From NCBI GenBank assembly GCA_051001135.1, contig JBPCNO010000061.1, positions 1 through 56,130 on the forward strand: DNA of 56,130 bases, in the 5' to 3' direction. The position numbers and the translations under genes were made by a program. The notes below the pieces were generated by a model. It was given only the letters and a program-made list of their open reading frames with translations. It had not been told where the DNA came from and ran no database searches. This DNA is from CAWHMN01 sp051001135 (GTDB lineage Bacteria; Acidobacteriota; Terriglobia; Terriglobales; Acidobacteriaceae). How positions within the stretch are numbered: position 1 is the first letter of the stretch; every line of letters starts with the position of its first letter. Shown here one piece after another: positions 1 through 9,321 of this stretch.

Positions 1-266
1 GGTTCCCTCCCTATTTGGTCTTGCTCCGTGTGGGGTTTACCCTGCCTCCGCGCTTTACAGCCGGAGCGGTGCGCTCTTACCGCACCTTTTCACCCTTACC
101 GCGTTGCTTGCGCTCCGCGGCGGTATCGTCTCTGTGGCACTAGCCGTCTTTGCGCCTTAACGCGCAAATCCCGGACGTTATCCGGCACACTGCCCTGCGG
201 AGTTCGGACTTTCCTCCCCCGGACCACACCGAAGCGGGCCCGGCAGCGGCCGTCCGGCTCACCTGC
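1..266 (-). ncRNA. rnpB: RNase P RNA (class A), 3' end cut by the window
   Basis: This is the catalytic RNA of ribonuclease P, which trims the 5' leader of pre-tRNAs. Read on the minus strand it shows the universal core 'gaggaaagtccgaactcc' (positions 204-221 on the plus strand). Further on come 'ggtaagggtgaaaaggtg' and 'cggtaagagcgcaccg', the conserved P10-P12 region of bacterial type A RNase P RNA. The 5' boundary near 266 is estimated from the distance to the core; the 3' end, including the second half of P4, lies beyond position 1. Apparent protein-coding frames across this stretch are incidental. Confidence 0.93.
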
Positions 267-348
267 AGTTCCATGGTAAAGCAAAAAGGCCGGCCACTGA
301 CGCGGGCCACCCACATGGACCACAAGACGGGGACGAGCGAGCCCTCTT

Positions 349-1011
349 CTACTGGGAAAGAAGCGAGCCTTCGAAGTGATCGAGCAGATCGGCGGCATCG
401 GCATACACCTCGATGCACCCAGCCTGCTCCAGCTCCTCCCGCTTCCATCCGCCACTCATCACGCCAATGGTGCGCACGCCGATCTTGCCGGAAGCGATCG
501 CATCCCACGGCGTGTCTCCGACCGAGAGCGCCTCCTCCGCAGGCATCTTCAACTGTTTGAGCGCAACCGCGAAGATGTCCGGCTGCGGCTTCGACTCCTC
601 CGCGTCTTCGCTCGTCGTATTCGCATCGATCAGATCTTCGACGTGGGCAATGCGCTTGTACTTCTCCAGCTCCTCCTCGCTCGCACTGGACGCGATGGCA
701 ATCTTCTTGCCGGTCCGCTGGATGGCCAAGACCATTTCCCGCACACGTGGAAACGGCCTCACCTGACTCAGATATTCGCGCATGAACAGGTCCTTCCGCC
801 ACTTCTGGATCTTCTCGCCGAACTCCTTCTGCTGGGCGGGAGAGAGGAAGACCGGAAGCAGTTGATCTCCGCCCTTGCCGATCTGGCGGAGCACCGCATC
901 GAAATCAACCTTGACGCCAAAGTGTGCGAACGCCCGCTGCCACGCCTCTGCATGCAATGCATTGCTGTCGATCAGCGTTCCATCGATATCGAGAAGAACT
1001 GCTTTTGCCAT
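349..1011 (-). CDS. HAD-superfamily phosphatase
   Basis: Predicted soluble haloacid-dehalogenase-type hydrolase of 220 residues, the usual size for a phosphoglycolate phosphatase or beta-phosphoglucomutase-like member. Motif I is DIDGT at residues 8-12, giving the nucleophilic and acid/base aspartates. The motif II serine lies in IASSAS, the motif III lysine just before QPDIF, and motif IV is GDTPWD near residue 163. A helical cap lies between motifs I and II, as in subfamily I. The start ATG at 1011 follows a good ribosome site, AAGGAG, about 10 bases upstream. The substrate cannot be told from sequence. The gene lies between rnpB and a secreted propeller protein, all on the minus strand. 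Confidence 0.88.
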   Translation of the reverse strand: MAKAVLLDIDGTLIDSNALHAEAWQRAFAHFGVKVDFDAVLRQIGKGGDQLLPVFLSPAQQKEFGEKIQKWRKDLFMREYLSQVRPFPRVREMVLAIQRTGKKIAIASSASEEELEKYKRIAHVEDLIDANTTSEDAEESKPQPDIFAVALKQLKMPAEEALSVGDTPWDAIASGKIGVRTIGVMSGGWKREELEQAGCIEVYADAADLLDHFEGSLLSQ

Positions 1012-1078
1012 AGTCGCGCCGCTCCTTTAATTTCATCGTTGGATGGCAGGTGCGGCAGCAGTGACGGAACGAAGTGGG

Positions 1079-2167
1079 CTAGCGCAGCACCAATTCGTAG
1101 CGGACGTACGCGAAGCGGGTTGAGTCCGGCGACCATGAATTCACGTTCATGGTGCCCTGGCCGCCGAAGAGCCGTACTAATGTCCGCACATGCGGCTTGC
1201 CTGATTTGTCGAGATTGTCGCCCGGCGCGGCCATCAGGCGAATCTGGACCGGGAGGTTGGGTGGATGCTCCTTGGTGCCCGCGGGATAGGAGAGAAATAC
1301 GATCCACTTGCCATCCGGCGACGGATGCGGGAACCAGTCCTCGAGTGTATCGTCGGTGATCCGCTCGGCGAGTTTGTCGCTCGGGCCGGCGCCATCGCTC
1401 GGGAAGCGCCAGATATCGTATCCGCCTGAGCGAGTGGAGTTGATGTAGATCCACTTGCCGTCCGGCGAATAGTCAGGGCCATCCTCGAAGGAGACGCTCA
1501 TCGTGAGACGTTGTTCCGGTAGCTGCTGCGCGGGCGCCGCTTTGGCCGTTGGCATACGGTAGATATCGAAGTTCCCGTTGCGTTCGGCGGTGTACACCGT
1601 CCACCTGCCGTCGGGCGAGAAGGTATGAAAGTAGCTGGGATAGTTGGGCGTCAGCAGACGTGCCCCGCTGCCGTCGGCGTTTGCGAGGAAGACCTGCGAT
1701 CCGGATTGCTTAGACCCCGGCTGCTCCACCGTGGCGGACATGGCCAGCGTTCGGCCGTCACGGGAGATGCCATGATCGTTGTTGCAATTTGTAACAGCAC
1801 CGGTGTTGATCAGTTGCGGGGCATCGACGGTATCTCCGTTGCCGTGGACGGCGAGCCGAAACAAGTGGCCGTCGCCATTCACGAGCAGATACTTGCCATC
1901 GGGCGACCAGTTCGGCGCCTCCAGGTGGCGATCCGTCTGGTACACCACCTTACCCACCTGGCTCGTCACATCGTAGACGACGATGTAGCTGCGCACCGCG
2001 GGCGCCTGCGCGCGATGTGCGACGGGAACGGCAGCCTGGGTCTCGACGCGTTCGGTAGGCTGCTGCTGCGCATGCGCGGTGCAGACGAGCGCACCGCTCA
2101 CCACCATCACTCCCGCTGACGCGAAGAGAGTACGCGATCGAGTCCAGGCAGTCGCGGCAGTCCTCAC
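1079..2167 (-). CDS. Secreted PD40 (TolB-like) beta-propeller protein
   Basis: Exported protein of about 362 residues made of repeated PD40 blades of the form SPDGK-W. Recognisable blades include SPDGKYLLVNGDG, SRDGRTLAMS, SPDGRWTVYTAERNG, SPDGKWIYINSTRSGGYDIW and SPDGKWIVFLSYPAG, and this is the same fold as the TolB propeller. The N-terminus is a signal peptide with an Arg-containing n-region, a hydrophobic core and an AHAQ cleavage site. I place the start at GTG 2167, because its GTGA overlaps the glyA stop codon and so implies translational coupling. The frame is open further upstream, but that part lies inside glyA and is compositionally unlike a protein start. It lacks the TolB N-terminal domain, so it is not TolB itself; the ligand is unknown. 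Confidence 0.85.
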   Translation of the reverse strand: MRTAATAWTRSRTLFASAGVMVVSGALVCTAHAQQQPTERVETQAAVPVAHRAQAPAVRSYIVVYDVTSQVGKVVYQTDRHLEAPNWSPDGKYLLVNGDGHLFRLAVHGNGDTVDAPQLINTGAVTNCNNDHGISRDGRTLAMSATVEQPGSKQSGSQVFLANADGSGARLLTPNYPSYFHTFSPDGRWTVYTAERNGNFDIYRMPTAKAAPAQQLPEQRLTMSVSFEDGPDYSPDGKWIYINSTRSGGYDIWRFPSDGAGPSDKLAERITDDTLEDWFPHPSPDGKWIVFLSYPAGTKEHPPNLPVQIRLMAAPGDNLDKSGKPHVRTLVRLFGGQGTMNVNSWSPDSTRFAYVRYELVLR

Positions 2168-3495
2168 CGCGGCGACCCTGCCATCGCCGGTTCGCGCAGC
2201 CAGCCGTACAGTGGAAACTGGTCGGCCATCTCCCGCACCTTGCCACGAATCCGCGCCAGCGCGTCGGCATCGTTGCGCTTTTCCAGCGCCTCCGCGATCC
2301 ATCCGGCGATGGTGCGCATCTCGCTCTCACCCATGCCCCGGGTGGTGAGCGCCGGCGTGCCAATGCGGATGCCGCTGGGCTTGAGCGGCGGATTGACATC
2401 GTACGGGATGGCGTTCTTGTTCACCGTAATGCCGGCCTCGTGCAGCGCATTCTCCGCCTCGCTTCCCAGCATCCCCTTCTGGAAGACGTCGATCAGCATA
2501 AGGTGCGTATCGGTACCGCCCGAGACGACGCGGAAGCCTTCTCCGGCGAGCGCCTCGGCGAGCGCCTTTGCATTGGTAACAACCTGTGCAGCATATTGCC
2601 TGAAGTCGGGCTTCAGGGCCTCGGCGAAGGCGACGGCCTTGGCCGCCATGATGTGCACCAGCGGTCCGCCCTGCTGGCCGGGGAAGACGGCCCGGTCGAT
2701 GGGCGCCGCAAACTGCGCCTGGCTCAGGATCATGCCGGAGCGCGGGCCGCGCAGCGTCTTGTGGGTAGTGGTGGTGACGATCTGCGCATGCGGTACGGGC
2801 GAGGGATGGGCGCCCCCGGCGACCAGGCCGGCGAAGTGCGCCATGTCGATTAGCAGCAGCGCCCCGACCTCATCCGCGATGGCGCGCATGCGGGGGAAGT
2901 CGAAGATGCGCGGATAGGCGCTGCCGCCGCCGATGATCATCTTCGGCCTCTCCCGTCGCGCAGTCTCCGCCAGCTCGTCGTAATCGATTCGCTCCGTGTC
3001 TTTGCGGACGTGGTAGAACACCGGCCGGTAGAGCTTGCCGGAAAAGCTCAGCTTGTGCCCGTGGGTCAGGTGTCCGCCATGCGCCAGGTCGAGTCCCAGG
3101 ATGGTGTCGCCGGGTTGCAGCACCGCCATGTAGGCAGCGGCGTTCGCCTGCGAGCCGGAGTGCGGCTGCACGTTGGCGTGTTCGGCGCCGAAGATTTCTT
3201 TGGCGCGGTCGCGCGCCAGGTTCTCGACGATATCGGAGTATTCGCAACCGCCGTAGTAACGTTTGCCGGGGTAGCCTTCGGCGTACTTGTTGGTGAAGAC
3301 CGAACCGGCCGCCTCCAGCACCGCGCGGCTGACGAAATTCTCCGACGCAATCATCTCGAGGCCGTCGTGCTGGCGATCGATCTCCTGCTCAATCGCCTGC
3401 GCGACCTGCGGATCGGCCTGGGCGAGCGGGAGACTCATCATGCTGGGCTGCGTGGCATGAGTGCTGGGCTGGGTACTGGGCTGGGGGCTTGGCAT
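2164..3495 (-). CDS. glyA: Serine hydroxymethyltransferase
   Basis: PLP enzyme that interconverts serine and glycine while charging tetrahydrofolate with a one-carbon unit; cytoplasmic. The 443-residue protein has all family marks: the EMIASENF segment near the N-terminus, the YAEGYPGKRYYGGCE segment, the DMAHFAGLVAGG segment, and the PLP-lysine motif TTTTHKTLRGPRSG near residue 250. The first about 20 residues (rich in P, S, T and Q) are a low-complexity extension from a small DNA repeat, so translation may really begin at the internal MMSLPLAQ. Its stop overlaps the GTG start of the downstream propeller gene. Confidence 0.97.
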   Translation of the reverse strand: MPSPQPSTQPSTHATQPSMMSLPLAQADPQVAQAIEQEIDRQHDGLEMIASENFVSRAVLEAAGSVFTNKYAEGYPGKRYYGGCEYSDIVENLARDRAKEIFGAEHANVQPHSGSQANAAAYMAVLQPGDTILGLDLAHGGHLTHGHKLSFSGKLYRPVFYHVRKDTERIDYDELAETARRERPKMIIGGGSAYPRIFDFPRMRAIADEVGALLLIDMAHFAGLVAGGAHPSPVPHAQIVTTTTHKTLRGPRSGMILSQAQFAAPIDRAVFPGQQGGPLVHIMAAKAVAFAEALKPDFRQYAAQVVTNAKALAEALAGEGFRVVSGGTDTHLMLIDVFQKGMLGSEAENALHEAGITVNKNAIPYDVNPPLKPSGIRIGTPALTTRGMGESEMRTIAGWIAEALEKRNDADALARIRGKVREMADQFPLYGWLREPAMAGSPR

Positions 3496-3523
3496 ACGCC
3501 AACGATTCTACTGCGCTCACCTT

Positions 3524-4774
3524 CTATTGCGCGACGAGACTCTCAGACTGTCCTCGTATGGCGTGATTGGGCGGCCTTGTCGCCAGCCCCTTGAACGCCC
3601 GGTAGACGAACGAGCCCAGATACCAGCCGTCGATGTACTTGTAGGGTGTCTCCCCGGTGGTGTAATGGCCGCACGGCAGCACCCTCGACTCGAAGTCCAC
3701 GCCGTATTCCCGGAAATTGCGTGGGACTTCCAGCGAATACTCCGGCAGAAACGTAAGGTCGTACGAAGCGTAGACCATCAGCACCCTGCGGTAATGGGCC
3801 GCGAATCGTCCGATGTACGAGGATGGGCTGACTGCGTCCCAGGCCTCACGCAGGCGCTGCTGAGTCATGCCGGCCTGCTCCAGCGCCGCGCGAATATGAC
3901 GCGTGCTCTGCCCCGTCCAGGTGACATCGGCAAAGGACATGGAGGCATGGTTGAACGCACAGACCTGAATCCGTGGATCGTGCGCCGTGGCAATGAAGGC
4001 GTAGGCCGAACCCAGGCTTGTACCCAGGATCCCGAACTGCTCATAGCCCTGCTGCTCCAGCCAGTCCAGGCATGAACGGATGTCGACGACCGCCTGCCGA
4101 ACCGCCGCGATCGTCCGGCCGATATTCGAGCTGACGGCATAATCGGACCGCTCCAGCTCCGCGGGGCGCCGGATGTCATGATACGGCTTGGACAAGCGCA
4201 GCGCCGAAATGCCGAAGCGATTGAACAGCGAGCACAGCGCATTGTGGCTGAAGGCGTCGGCGTTCCACTGCGGCATCACGATCATGGCCTGCTTCGGCTT
4301 GCCACGCTGCTTCTCCACAGGCGCCGGATACCAGCGCGCATTCACCAGATCGTTTTCGGGAAAGGGCGTGCTTACGGGAGATGTGAAGCGGAGAAACTGT
4401 ACCTGCTTGATCTTGCCGGCCTCCGCAGCGGCCCGCAGCCGAGCCTCCTTGCGCAGTGTCTCCGGCCGCACATTCGTGGGAAATAATAGTGGGGGCCGCT
4501 CCTCCAGCCGGAAGTCGGTGGGCGTGCGATAGCCATAGAACGTATCGCTCTCTGCGATGATGGCTCGGTTCAGGGCCTGCATCGCTGCTTCAGCCGCCGC
4601 CGGATCGCTCTCAAGCGAGAGCTGCGGCATCAAGCCACGGGAGCGGGCAAAATCCGCGATCCACTCGAAGCCCCACTCCACCGGACGCACCACACGGTTC
4701 GTATCCCGCATCGTCAGCGCCGTCTCCCACGCATACATCCAGCGCGCATACCACTGCTTGAGGAGTGATCTCAC
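3524..4774 (-). CDS. Alpha/beta-hydrolase family protein (ABHD18-like)
   Basis: Predicted alpha/beta hydrolase of about 416 residues. The nucleophile elbow is GTSLG in the segment FGILGTSLGSAYAFIA, and the catalytic His is probably in LPCGHYTTGE near the C-terminus. Between them, a strand-like segment VLMVYASYDLTFLPE could supply the acid. The pattern resembles bacterial members of the ABHD18 group; no substrate can be given. I chose GTG 4774 as start because it follows a GGTGG site and gives the tidy N-terminus VRSLLKQWYARW. The frame stays open to 4882, but the extra residues are Cys- and Arg-rich and unconvincing. No signal peptide is seen. Confidence 0.75.
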   Translation of the reverse strand: MRSLLKQWYARWMYAWETALTMRDTNRVVRPVEWGFEWIADFARSRGLMPQLSLESDPAAAEAAMQALNRAIIAESDTFYGYRTPTDFRLEERPPLLFPTNVRPETLRKEARLRAAAEAGKIKQVQFLRFTSPVSTPFPENDLVNARWYPAPVEKQRGKPKQAMIVMPQWNADAFSHNALCSLFNRFGISALRLSKPYHDIRRPAELERSDYAVSSNIGRTIAAVRQAVVDIRSCLDWLEQQGYEQFGILGTSLGSAYAFIATAHDPRIQVCAFNHASMSFADVTWTGQSTRHIRAALEQAGMTQQRLREAWDAVSPSSYIGRFAAHYRRVLMVYASYDLTFLPEYSLEVPRNFREYGVDFESRVLPCGHYTTGETPYKYIDGWYLGSFVYRAFKGLATRPPNHAIRGQSESLVAQ

Positions 4775-4886
4775 GTGAGGTCCACCGGTACAGCATGGTG
4801 CGCGAGCCATGCGTTGCATGCGGGTTTGATGTCGCGGACACGCACGCGCGTTCGGTAGATGAAAGCAATTCCAGGCATCCATCTTC

Positions 4887-4922
4887 TACTTTATCAGCGA
4901 CGCGTACTTTATCAGCGACGCG
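4887..4922. repeat. Perfect 18-bp tandem duplication
   Basis: The unit 'tactttatcagcgacgcg' occurs twice head to tail in the 299-base divergent gap between the hydrolase and the receptor gene. It looks like a slippage-type duplication rather than a transposon footprint. The rest of this gap probably holds the two divergent promoters, but I see no convincing consensus. Confidence 0.85.
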
Positions 4923-5073
4923 CAACGCGGCTGGTGTGCGGCGGAAGCCGTTCTCTTCTCCGGTTTTCCCGTATCCTTTTAGGGACGGCCTGAACTTTCG
5001 CAGGGCGGTAATCGTCTTACGTTGTAACCGGTCGCCGTACCTCTCCGCGCGCTCACTTCAACCTGGAAACCTG

Positions 5074-8000
5074 ATGACCTCTCGGCTTCGACTATTTACT
5101 CTCCTCCTTCTGCTCGCGTTCACCGTCTCGCTCTCCTCCGGTTATGGCCAGAGCAACAACCTGCAAAGCAGGAGCACAGGCGCGTCCCACAACCAGAGCA
5201 ACGGCGCGCTGCATGGCCAGATCACGGATCCAAGCGGCGCCATCATACCGGGCGCCACGGTGCAGCTCACCTCGCCCGCGCAGAGCTACACCGCGCACAC
5301 CGGCGCGGACGGAGTTTACAGCTTCAAAGGCCTGGCCGCGGGCACCTACACGCTCAGCGTGAATGAGACAGGCTTCACGCCGTATTCCGAGCCGGGCATC
5401 ATTGTGGTCGGCGGCACATCCCGCGCATTGAATGTGCCGATGGCGATTGCCGTCGAGCAGCAGGAGGTACAGGTGACGGCCGAGGGCAATACGGTTGACA
5501 CCAGCCCCGACAACAACGTGAGCGCCATTACGATCACGGGCAAGGATCTGGATGCGCTCTCCGATGATCCGGACCAGTTGCAGAACCAGCTCAGCGCGCT
5601 CGCCGGTCCGGCGGCCGGACCCAATGGCGGCGAGGTCTACATCGACGGCTTCACCGGCGGCCAGCTTCCGCCGAAATCCGCCATTCGTGAGATACGTGTG
5701 AACCAGAACCCCTTTTCCGCGGAATACGACAAGCTGGGCTATGGACGCATCGAGATTCTGACTAAGCCGGGCACGGAGAAGCTGCATGGTTCGTTCCAGT
5801 CCAGCGGCAATGCGTCCGCGTTCAATGCGCTCAATCCTTTCGCGAATCCAAACGCGGCCAATCCCAACATACCGCCGCAACCGCCCTATCACTCGTATCG
5901 TCTGCAGGGCGACGTCAGCACCGCGCTGTCCAAGCGGCTGTCGGTCTTCGTGAGTGCCTTCTACCGCACGCGGCAGGACCAGAACATCGTGGTGGCCAGC
6001 CTGCCGGCGGCCGACCCGAACACCGATCCGAATGGACTGGGTGTGGCCTTCAACCAGGCGTATCTCAATCCCAACTCGCGCACTGAAATCAGCCCGCGCT
6101 TCGACTTTCAGATCAATGACAACAACACCTTGACCGGACGCTACTCCTACCATCGCGTAGCCGATAACAACAATGGTTTCGGCGGCAGCGCGCTGCAGAG
6201 CCAGGCCTATAGCCTGCACAACGTGGAAAACACGTTTCAGCTCGGAGATACGCAGGTCATCAGTCCCAGGCTCATCAACGAGATGCGTTTTCGCTACCGC
6301 CGCGTGCGCGATGACGAGACCTCCGCCAACACCAGTCCGACCCTCAGCGTTCAGGGGGACTTCAGCTCCGGCGGAAACAACACTGGCCTGGTGCGCGATA
6401 ATCAGGACCAGTACGAGATCCAGGATTACGCCACCGCCACGCTGAAGGACCACGGACTGCGTTTCGGCGTGCGCCTGCGCATCCTGCGCGACAGCAACTA
6501 CGCCAACTCCGGGCAGAATGGCAGCTTCATCTTTCCTTCGATGAGCAGCTATTACGCCAGCGCGCCCACACAGTATTCAGCGACCATCATCAACAATCCG
6601 TCCGCCAAGGCGACCATCTTCGATGCTGGCCTCTTCTACCAGGACGACTGGAAGGTCAACCAGAAGCTGACCTTCAGCTACGGGCTGCGCTTCGAATCAC
6701 AGAACCAGATCAACGACCACGCCGATTGGGGACCCCGCCTGGGCATCGCCTACGCTCTGGACGGCAAGGGGAAGAAGCCGGCCAGGACGGTGCTGCGCGC
6801 CGGCTACGGCTGGTTCTACGACCGCTTCATCGTGCCCAGCTACTTCAGCTCCAACAATGGAACGCCCTACGCCATCCAGACCATCCAGGAGAACGGAAAG
6901 AATCAGCAGGATTACGTAGTCAAGAGCGGACTGCCGGCGTCGAATGGCACCAGGTACATCGATCCCCGCACCCTGCCCGGCTCTACCACGCGCCAGCCGA
7001 CCATCTACAACATCGATCCCCACTTCCGTGCGGCGCTCAACATGCAGGCCGCTGCCGGCGTGGATCGCCAGATCACGAAGAACATCACCGCCAATGTCAC
7101 CTATCTCTACTCGCGTGGGATTCACCACTACCTTAGTGAGAACGTGAACGCTCCGGCCATCTTCGATCCGAACACCGGTGTGGGCACGGACCGGCCATGC
7201 GAGACCGATCCGCTGGCGGTGCCCGGCGGTTGCCCCGCCGGCTACACCGGCAACGTCTATCAGTTCCAGTCCGGCGCCGTGTACAACCAGAGCGAACTCA
7301 TCTTCACCGGCAACGCGCGCATGAAGCGCTTCAATCTCTTCGGCTTCTACGTGCTCAACAGCGCCAATGCCGACACCGAGGGCGCTACCTACTTTCCGTC
7401 GCACCCCGGCAAGCCGGGCCTGGACTATGGCCGCGCCGGATGGGACACGCGCAATCGCCTGATGCTGCTGGGCAACGTGCAACTGCCCTATCAGCTTTCA
7501 CTCACGCCGATCTTTGCAGCGAACTCCGGCAATCCCTTCAACGTCGTCATCGGTCAGGACATCAATGGCGACAACCAGTACAACGATCGTCCCGCCTACG
7601 CTCCGGCATCCGCCTGCCAGAGCGGCGCCGCCGGCAATTACACGACGCGGTTCGGCTGTCTCACCTCGAATGTCACCGCAGCGTCTCCCAGTGTTCCCTA
7701 TGACCTGGGCACCGGGCCATCGAACTACAGCCTCAACCTGCGCGTGAGCAAGGTGGTCGGCATTGGGCCTCGCGTCAAGGATGGTGCAGGCGCCGGCACC
7801 GGCGGCGGCGGCGGTCCCCATGGCGGCCATGGCCTGGGCACGCGCGGATTAAGCGGCAACAGCGGTGGACCGGGCAAGCTCGACCAGTCGGCGCCGCGCA
7901 GGTACAACATCGTGCTGGTTGCCTACGGCGCGAACCTCTTCAATCATCTGAACCTGGACACGCCCAACGGTACGCTGACCTCGTCGCGCTTCTTCGACCG

Positions 8001-8085
8001 CTCGCAGGGGCTGGCGGGCGGCTTCTTCTCCCCACCCTACCCCGGCAACCGCTCCATCGACTTCCAGGCCAGCTTCAACTTCTAG
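5074..8085 (+). CDS. Oar-like TonB-dependent outer-membrane receptor
   Basis: Large outer-membrane protein of 1003 residues, of the acidobacterial Oar/TonB-dependent receptor type. The signal peptide is MTSRLRLFTLLLLLAFTVSL followed by SSGYGQ. Next is a carboxypeptidase-regulatory-like Ig domain (GQITDPSGAIIPGATVQL and DGVYSFKGLAAGTYTL). A plug region and a long beta-strand-rich barrel follow, ending in FQASFNF with a terminal Phe, as is typical of outer-membrane barrels. Near residue 905 there is a Gly-rich low-complexity insertion, probably a surface loop. ATG 5074 was chosen because it opens the signal peptide; the frame extends upstream without coding character. The ligand is unknown. It is divergent from the hydrolase gene and stands alone. 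Confidence 0.9.
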   Translation: MTSRLRLFTLLLLLAFTVSLSSGYGQSNNLQSRSTGASHNQSNGALHGQITDPSGAIIPGATVQLTSPAQSYTAHTGADGVYSFKGLAAGTYTLSVNETGFTPYSEPGIIVVGGTSRALNVPMAIAVEQQEVQVTAEGNTVDTSPDNNVSAITITGKDLDALSDDPDQLQNQLSALAGPAAGPNGGEVYIDGFTGGQLPPKSAIREIRVNQNPFSAEYDKLGYGRIEILTKPGTEKLHGSFQSSGNASAFNALNPFANPNAANPNIPPQPPYHSYRLQGDVSTALSKRLSVFVSAFYRTRQDQNIVVASLPAADPNTDPNGLGVAFNQAYLNPNSRTEISPRFDFQINDNNTLTGRYSYHRVADNNNGFGGSALQSQAYSLHNVENTFQLGDTQVISPRLINEMRFRYRRVRDDETSANTSPTLSVQGDFSSGGNNTGLVRDNQDQYEIQDYATATLKDHGLRFGVRLRILRDSNYANSGQNGSFIFPSMSSYYASAPTQYSATIINNPSAKATIFDAGLFYQDDWKVNQKLTFSYGLRFESQNQINDHADWGPRLGIAYALDGKGKKPARTVLRAGYGWFYDRFIVPSYFSSNNGTPYAIQTIQENGKNQQDYVVKSGLPASNGTRYIDPRTLPGSTTRQPTIYNIDPHFRAALNMQAAAGVDRQITKNITANVTYLYSRGIHHYLSENVNAPAIFDPNTGVGTDRPCETDPLAVPGGCPAGYTGNVYQFQSGAVYNQSELIFTGNARMKRFNLFGFYVLNSANADTEGATYFPSHPGKPGLDYGRAGWDTRNRLMLLGNVQLPYQLSLTPIFAANSGNPFNVVIGQDINGDNQYNDRPAYAPASACQSGAAGNYTTRFGCLTSNVTAASPSVPYDLGTGPSNYSLNLRVSKVVGIGPRVKDGAGAGTGGGGGPHGGHGLGTRGLSGNSGGPGKLDQSAPRRYNIVLVAYGANLFNHLNLDTPNGTLTSSRFFDRSQGLAGGFFSPPYPGNRSIDFQASFNF

Positions 8086-8098
8086 GAATTCGGAGCGC

Positions 8099-9307
8099 TC
8101 AGTCCACGAGGAATCGCGGCACCCGCGCATTGATATTGCACAGCACCTCATAGGGAATGGTGCCGGTGAGTGCGGCGAGATCTTCCGCCGTAATCGCATC
8201 GGCATCTTGAGCGCCGAGCAGCACCGCTTCATCCGCGATCGCTGCCGTGGGTATATCAGTGACGTCGACGATGATCTGGTCCATCGAGACACGACCCGCG
8301 ACGGCTGCGCGTTGACCTCGAATCAGCACATGCCCTCGATTCGAAAGCAGCCGGTTATAGCCGTCCGCATAGCCGATGGGCAGCAGCGCAAGCCGGGTCG
8401 GACGGCTCGCGCGAAAGGTTGCGTTGTAGCCTGCCGTATCTCCGGGCTGAAGCGTGCGCAGTGAGTTGATGCGCGTCTTCCACGCCAGCACGGGCTGTAA
8501 GCGCGGGAGCCGCCCCTGCGGGGGGGTGAATGCCGGCGCGCAGCCATAGAGCGCCAGGCCCGGCCGCAGCATCAGCCGCATGTTGCCCGCGTGCGCCATA
8601 CGATCGAGCTCCGCGCCATCGGGCCCTTCGAGCAACGTGGCGGAGTTGCCCGCATGTAACAGTAGTGGTTGCAATCCCCGACCGCGGATGAGCGCGAGCG
8701 CGGCGGCAAGTTTTCCCATCTGGGCCTTCGTTGGGGGGTTCGCTGCCGTGAGCACCTCCGGCGAGTGGAAGTGGGTCATCACCGCTTCCAGCCTTAGCGG
8801 CGAGTCCGCGTGAAAGCGCACCAGGATGGCAGCCAGATCGGTGAGCGGGTCCACGCGTTCGGCCGCAACCGGAACGCCCTGTCGCGCCATCCCGGTGTCA
8901 AGCTCCAGATGCACCGGCACGCTCTGCGGCGGCATTCCGCGATGCGCGGCCTCCGTCTCTAGCAGATCGAGATGGTAGCTCTCCCACACCACCGGAGTGA
9001 GCCGGCAGTCAAGCACCGGCGCGGCCTCGTCCCGGTGGATGCCGGACATGATCAGGATGTGCGGCTGCTGGCACAACGCGCGCACGCGGACACCCTCTTC
9101 AACCGAGGTAACGCCGAGCCAGTCCGCGCCAGCGGCCGCGAGCGCCGGAGCGCAGAGATCGACGCCGTGTCCGTACGCGTTGGCCTTGACCACCGCCAGC
9201 AGCACAGCCGAAGCAGGCGCCAGCGCGCGCAGAGCATGGTAGTTCGCTATCAGCCGGCTGCGTGAGATCTCAGCCCAGACCGGCCGCGTAAAGCGACGGC
9301 CCTCCAT
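8099..9307 (-). CDS. alr: Alanine racemase
   Basis: PLP enzyme that makes D-alanine for peptidoglycan. In 402 residues it shows the PLP lysine K41 in VVKANAYGHG, the second catalytic tyrosine in the segment DTAGYNATF, and the RVSMDQIIVDVTD motif. The fold is an N-terminal TIM barrel followed by a C-terminal beta domain starting near residue 250. ATG 9307 is preferred over the TTG just before it. It lies 14 bases after dnaB and is likely co-transcribed with it. Confidence 0.96.
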   Translation of the reverse strand: MEGRRFTRPVWAEISRSRLIANYHALRALAPASAVLLAVVKANAYGHGVDLCAPALAAAGADWLGVTSVEEGVRVRALCQQPHILIMSGIHRDEAAPVLDCRLTPVVWESYHLDLLETEAAHRGMPPQSVPVHLELDTGMARQGVPVAAERVDPLTDLAAILVRFHADSPLRLEAVMTHFHSPEVLTAANPPTKAQMGKLAAALALIRGRGLQPLLLHAGNSATLLEGPDGAELDRMAHAGNMRLMLRPGLALYGCAPAFTPPQGRLPRLQPVLAWKTRINSLRTLQPGDTAGYNATFRASRPTRLALLPIGYADGYNRLLSNRGHVLIRGQRAAVAGRVSMDQIIVDVTDIPTAAIADEAVLLGAQDADAITAEDLAALTGTIPYEVLCNINARVPRFLVD

Positions 9308-9321
9308 CAATCGGAGTCCAT

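Noticed and set aside
28..802. Several frames over the left end
   Set aside because: They overlap RNase P RNA and the HAD phosphatase in other frames.
5092..6453. Long minus-strand frame opposite the first receptor gene
   Set aside because: It lies wholly antisense to a clear receptor, begins with no ribosome site, and its residues are an antisense echo of GC-rich third positions.
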